From: Alphaproteobacteria bacterium
Lineage (GTDB): Bacteria > Pseudomonadota > Alphaproteobacteria > Sphingomonadales > Sphingomonadaceae
DNA: 8,548 nucleotides
Direction: 5' to 3'
Assembly: GCA_018970965.1 (NCBI GenBank)
Contig: JAGWVG010000062.1
Span: 1-8,548 of the forward strand
The first letter of the stretch is position 1. Every line of letters begins with the position of its first letter. Shown one piece after another: positions 5,842-8,548 of this stretch. Below the pieces are notes generated by a model. It saw nothing but the letters and a program-made list of their open reading frames with translations. It did no database searches and was not told the origin of the DNA. The translations under genes and the position numbers were made by a program.

Positions 5842-6254
5842 TAGCGCCCCCTTTTCCGGATACGGCCCAAGGCAAGCGCGGCACCCAACATCATAAGCAA
5901 CGCTGGCATCCCCCAGAGCAACAATGACGTGCCGCGTGTTGGGGGCGCATAGGTAACCCAATCGCCATAGCGCTCAACCAACCAAGCCCGGATGGCCTCT
6001 GGCTTTTCACCACGCGCAATCCGTTCTCGGATCAACGAGCGCATGTCACCTGCCATTTCGGCATCTGAATCCGCTATGGATTGGCCCTGACACACAAGGC
6101 AACGAATAGTTTCCATCAAATGCTTCGCCTGCTGCTCCTGCGCAGGATCTTTCAATTGCACATAGGCGTATGGCGCCGCATCCATTCGCGAGTCCGCAAG
6201 GGTTGGCGCAGAAATGCCGATCGCGAGCAGATATAGAGGCGCTAAAAACCTCAT
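5841..6254 (-). CDS. ccmH: Cytochrome c-type biogenesis protein CcmH
   Basis: This 137-residue protein has a signal or anchor helix at 1-20 and then the periplasmic redox motif IRCLVC (50-55, cysteines 52 and 55) within the canonical LRCxxCQGQSI context (QGQSIADSDAEMAGDMR). WLVERYGDWVTYAPP (92-105) is the conserved end of the three-helix domain, and a C-terminal membrane helix spans about 110-130. Known: CcmH is a membrane-tethered thiol-disulfide protein that acts on the apocytochrome CXXCH cysteines with CcmG and binds CcmF. It carries no TPR domain, unlike the fused E. coli CcmH, and that part is the separate ccmI gene next door. Its ATG overlaps the ccmG stop by four bases (ATGA) and has a GAAGG site upstream, so translational coupling is likely. 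Confidence 0.95.
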   Translation of the reverse strand: MRFLAPLYLLAIGISAPTLADSRMDAAPYAYVQLKDPAQEQQAKHLMETIRCLVCQGQSIADSDAEMAGDMRSLIRERIARGEKPEAIRAWLVERYGDWVTYAPPTRGTSLLLWGMPALLMMLGAALALGRIRKRGR

Positions 6255-6778
6255 TGCGCCGCCTTCAATGCAGCGACAATCTGAGGCACATCTTCCGCGC
6301 GAATGTCGCCAATATGCTGCATTCGCACCACCCCCTTGCCATCAATCACAAAGCTCTCTGGCACGCCAGACGAGCCAAGGCTGATTTGCACCTTACTGGA
6401 AACATCTGACCCAATACGGGCATAGGGATCCCCATGTTTGCGGAGAAATTCAACGACATCATCGGGCTTGTCACGAATGGCGATGGCATGAATTTCCACC
6501 CCTTGCTTCTGCAATTCCAGCAGCACGGGCGCTTCGGCTGCACAGGGCAGGCACCAGCTGGCAAAAATGTTGAGCAACACGGGTTTGCCTGACTTCAGAT
6601 CTGCACTTGATAAACCGGGATGGCTTGGCACCACTGGCGGCAAGCTAAATTGCGGAACCGGCTTGCCAACCATTTTTGAACCAATGGTTGCCGATTCCGG
6701 CGAGACGAGCCCCCGCAACAGAACGCCGGCAAACAAGGCAAAAACCATGAGCGGAAGCCATAAGAGCACCTTACGCAT
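6251..6778 (-). CDS. ccmG: Thiol:disulfide interchange protein CcmG (DsbE)
   Basis: This 175-residue protein has an N-terminal membrane anchor (about 4-23) and a periplasmic thioredoxin fold. NIFASWCLPCAAEAP contains the active-site WCLPC (75-79, cysteines 76 and 79). SSGVPESFVID (137-146) carries the cis-proline loop (Pro140) typical of CcmG/DsbE, and GKPVPQFSLP (38-47) is the usual entry to the fold. Known: CcmG receives electrons from CcdA/DsbD and keeps CcmH or the apocytochrome thiols reduced so that haem can be attached. The ATG overlaps the last eight bases of ccmF. The G-rich sequence just upstream in ccmF may serve as ribosome binding site. Confidence 0.96.
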   Translation of the reverse strand: MRKVLLWLPLMVFALFAGVLLRGLVSPESATIGSKMVGKPVPQFSLPPVVPSHPGLSSADLKSGKPVLLNIFASWCLPCAAEAPVLLELQKQGVEIHAIAIRDKPDDVVEFLRKHGDPYARIGSDVSSKVQISLGSSGVPESFVIDGKGVVRMQHIGDIRAEDVPQIVAALKAAQ

Positions 6779-8548
6779 GCTGCCCCCCTACGCCCTTCCC
6801 GCGCTCGCGCCACAGCCGCCCGACCAATGACAATGCGCCTCCAAAGGCAATCATCGCGCCGCCAAGCCAAATAAGCGTAACCCAAGGCTTCCACCAAAGC
6901 CGCAATTGCCAACGCCCATCGCCATTTTGTTTGCCGAGAACGGCATAGAGCTGCCCGTCAAGCCGCGTGGAGATGGCTGCCTCGCTGGTGTCAGTTGGTG
7001 GGGTGCTGTAGTTGCGCGCCTGCGGATGCAGAGTGAACGGCGTGCCATTGCCGCGCTTTGCCTCCATTGTCGCTTCCAGCGCGGTCCAATTTGGCCCAAT
7101 GACGGGTGCCACATTGTCCAGACGCACGGTGAAGGGCCCCACTTGGGTTGCCTCGCCTTCCGCCACGGCAACCAGCCGCTCTTTCATAAAGGCGCTATCC
7201 GTCGCCATGCCCGCCAGTGCCACCGCCACGCCCAAATGCGAAATCACCATGCCCCAGGTAAACATCGGTGTGCGGCGCAAATTGCGGCCCCATAAGGGGG
7301 CTATACTGCCCGCCGCCGCGAGAGCAGCCGCCGCCAAACCGAGCCAAGACAATAGGCCAATGTCTGGCGCTGCCAAACGCACCAAAATCAGCACCACAAC
7401 ACCCAGAACCAGCGGCAAGGCCAAGCGCCGCATTAACGCCGCGCCGCGATCTTGCCGCCAGCGCATCAAGGGACCTGCGGCCATTGCAACAACGAGCAAT
7501 AAAGCGACCGAGCCAGCTGCAGGGTTAAAATAAGGCGGGCCAATTGAAATCTGCTGCCCCAAGACCTGAGCGACAATTGGGTAAAGCGTCCCAATCAACA
7601 CAACACCCAAAATAACCGTCAGGAACAAATTGTTCAGGACAAGCGCCGCTTCACGACTGACAGGTTCAAATGTGGCCCCTTCGCGAACGGTACCAACGCG
7701 TAAGGCAAACAGCGTCAGCGCCGCTCCAATGTAAATGAGAAGCAGCGCCAGAATGAAGCTCCCGCGTTCTGGATCTACTGCGAAGGCATGGACGCTCGTC
7801 AAAATGCCCGATCGAACCAAAAATGTGCCGACCATCGACATCGAAAAGGCGACAACGGCCAACATCACGGTCCAAGCCCGCAGCGCATCACGGGTGGCAA
7901 GCACGGTGACTGAGTGCAACAACGCCGTCGATGCCAGCCAAGGCATCAGTGAGGCATTCTCAACCGGATCCCAAAACCACCAGCCCCCCCAGCCAAGCTC
8001 ATAATATGCCCAATAGCTGCCAGCCGTGATGCCAAGCGTCAGGAAAATCCAAGCCGCCAACACCCAAGGACGCATGGCACGGGCAAAGGCGGGGCCAACA
8101 TCCCGTGTCACCAAAGCGCCAACAGCGAAGCTAAACGCCACCGACATGCCCACATAGCCCAAATACAATGTCGGCGGATGGAACGCCAAGCCGGGGTCTT
8201 GCAGCAGCGGGTTCAATCCATTCCCATCAGCTGGCGCTGGGCTCAATCGCGCGAAGGGATTGGAAGAAAACAACAAAAAGGCATAGAAACCGAGGGCGAT
8301 CATGCCTTGCGCCATCAATGTCGCGATGAGAGTATCGCGCCGAACACGCCGTTCTAACAACGCAATTCCGCTACCTGCTACGGCGAGGATCGTCACCCAA
8401 AGCAGCATCGATCCTTCATGATTTCCCCAAGCGCCCGCAAATTTATACAGCCACGGCTTCTCGCTATGGCTGTTATCCGCCACCAGTTTGACCGACATGT
8501 CAGAGACCATGAACAGGTAGATCAACGTTGCAAAGGCGAAGCTCGCCA
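6771..8548 (-). CDS. ccmF: Cytochrome c-type biogenesis protein CcmF, haem lyase subunit (partial, N-terminus outside window)
   Basis: The frame is open from the right edge to the TAA at 6771-6773, giving about 591 codons. In the window the protein is a multi-helix membrane protein. It has GNHEGSMLLW, then AFHPPTLYLGYVG (a haem-liganding His of the P-His1 kind), and the haem-handling WWD motif GGWWFWDPVENA (bases about 7956-7988). LLHSV and SVHAF carry further conserved His, and ISHLGVAVALAGM a fourth. Spacing between the first three (88 and 42 residues) matches my recollection of E. coli His173, 261 and 303. This implies that roughly 50 N-terminal residues lie beyond the edge, which would agree with the usual length of about 650. 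A periplasmic loop (FTVRLDNV) precedes the final helix. CcmF takes haem from holo-CcmE and ligates it to the apocytochrome. It heads the visible ccmF-ccmG-ccmH-ccmI operon. ccmE probably lies upstream. Confidence 0.96.
   Translation of the reverse strand, partial: ASFAFATLIYLFMVSDMSVKLVADNSHSEKPWLYKFAGAWGNHEGSMLLWVTILAVAGSGIALLERRVRRDTLIATLMAQGMIALGFYAFLLFSSNPFARLSPAPADGNGLNPLLQDPGLAFHPPTLYLGYVGMSVAFSFAVGALVTRDVGPAFARAMRPWVLAAWIFLTLGITAGSYWAYYELGWGGWWFWDPVENASLMPWLASTALLHSVTVLATRDALRAWTVMLAVVAFSMSMVGTFLVRSGILTSVHAFAVDPERGSFILALLLIYIGAALTLFALRVGTVREGATFEPVSREAALVLNNLFLTVILGVVLIGTLYPIVAQVLGQQISIGPPYFNPAAGSVALLLVVAMAAGPLMRWRQDRGAALMRRLALPLVLGVVVLILVRLAAPDIGLLSWLGLAAAALAAAGSIAPLWGRNLRRTPMFTWGMVISHLGVAVALAGMATDSAFMKERLVAVAEGEATQVGPFTVRLDNVAPVIGPNWTALEATMEAKRGNGTPFTLHPQARNYSTPPTDTSEAAISTRLDGQLYAVLGKQNGDGRWQLRLWWKPWVTLIWLGGAMIAFGGALSLVGRLWRERGKGVGGQHA

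Noticed and set aside
5842..5961. Longer start for ccmI at 5961
   Set aside because: The extra 40 residues overlap ccmH in another frame and are low-complexity shadow sequence; ATG 5841 overlaps the ccmH stop neatly and begins the membrane helix.
7012..7533. 173-residue plus-strand reading frame opposite ccmF
   Set aside because: It is Ala/Pro/Arg-rich, has no recognisable domain, and is the mirror of strongly conserved CcmF sequence.
1..8548. CRISPR arrays, insertion sequences, phage genes, toxin-antitoxin or defence genes
   Set aside because: No regularly spaced repeats, transposase or integrase motifs, terminal inverted repeats, or defence domains were found on either strand.

Overview
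The window looks like ordinary chromosome from an alphaproteobacterium, most likely a sphingomonad. This is inferred from the protein style: a Kup transporter with a His-rich N-terminus, separate ccmH and compact ccmI genes, and the class III alcohol dehydrogenase tail with a VOC neighbour. The tRNA-Met sequence and the moderately high GC also fit. Nothing in it is a complete mobile element, phage or CRISPR array.

Left part, plus strand (1-1822). The last 42 codons of a glutathione-dependent formaldehyde dehydrogenase are followed 35 bases later by a small VOC-fold protein. The pair ends at a strong intrinsic terminator (562-595). After a gap of about 235 bases holding an inverted repeat, a renalase-like FAD oxidoreductase starts at 830, not at the longer upstream TTG.

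Middle (1823-3163). Just past the oxidoreductase stop is a short plus-strand reading frame that resembles only the last two membrane helices of a MurJ or Wzx-type lipid flippase, probably a gene remnant. It converges on a minus-strand family 2 glycosyltransferase. Next come an elongator tRNA-Met (minus), its own sigma-70-like promoter, and a hairpin filling the gap to the end of kup. The glycosyltransferase and flippase fragment lie on the 3' side of the tRNA and are the only part of the window with an accessory feel.

Right part, all minus strand (3166-8548). Reading leftwards, a ccmF-ccmG-ccmH-ccmI operon for System I cytochrome c maturation is tightly packed with overlaps of 8, 4 and 1 bases. 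It ends at a 12-bp GC-rich hairpin terminator. kup, for low-affinity potassium uptake, follows as a separate unit. CcmF delivers and attaches haem, CcmG and CcmH handle apocytochrome thiols, and CcmI would hold the apocytochrome. ccmF runs off the right edge and lacks roughly its first 50 residues.

I found no convincing new biological system. The best leads are the flippase-tail remnant, the unusually short CcmI membrane domain, the hairpin that abuts the tRNA promoter, and the VOC protein that lacks most metal ligands.
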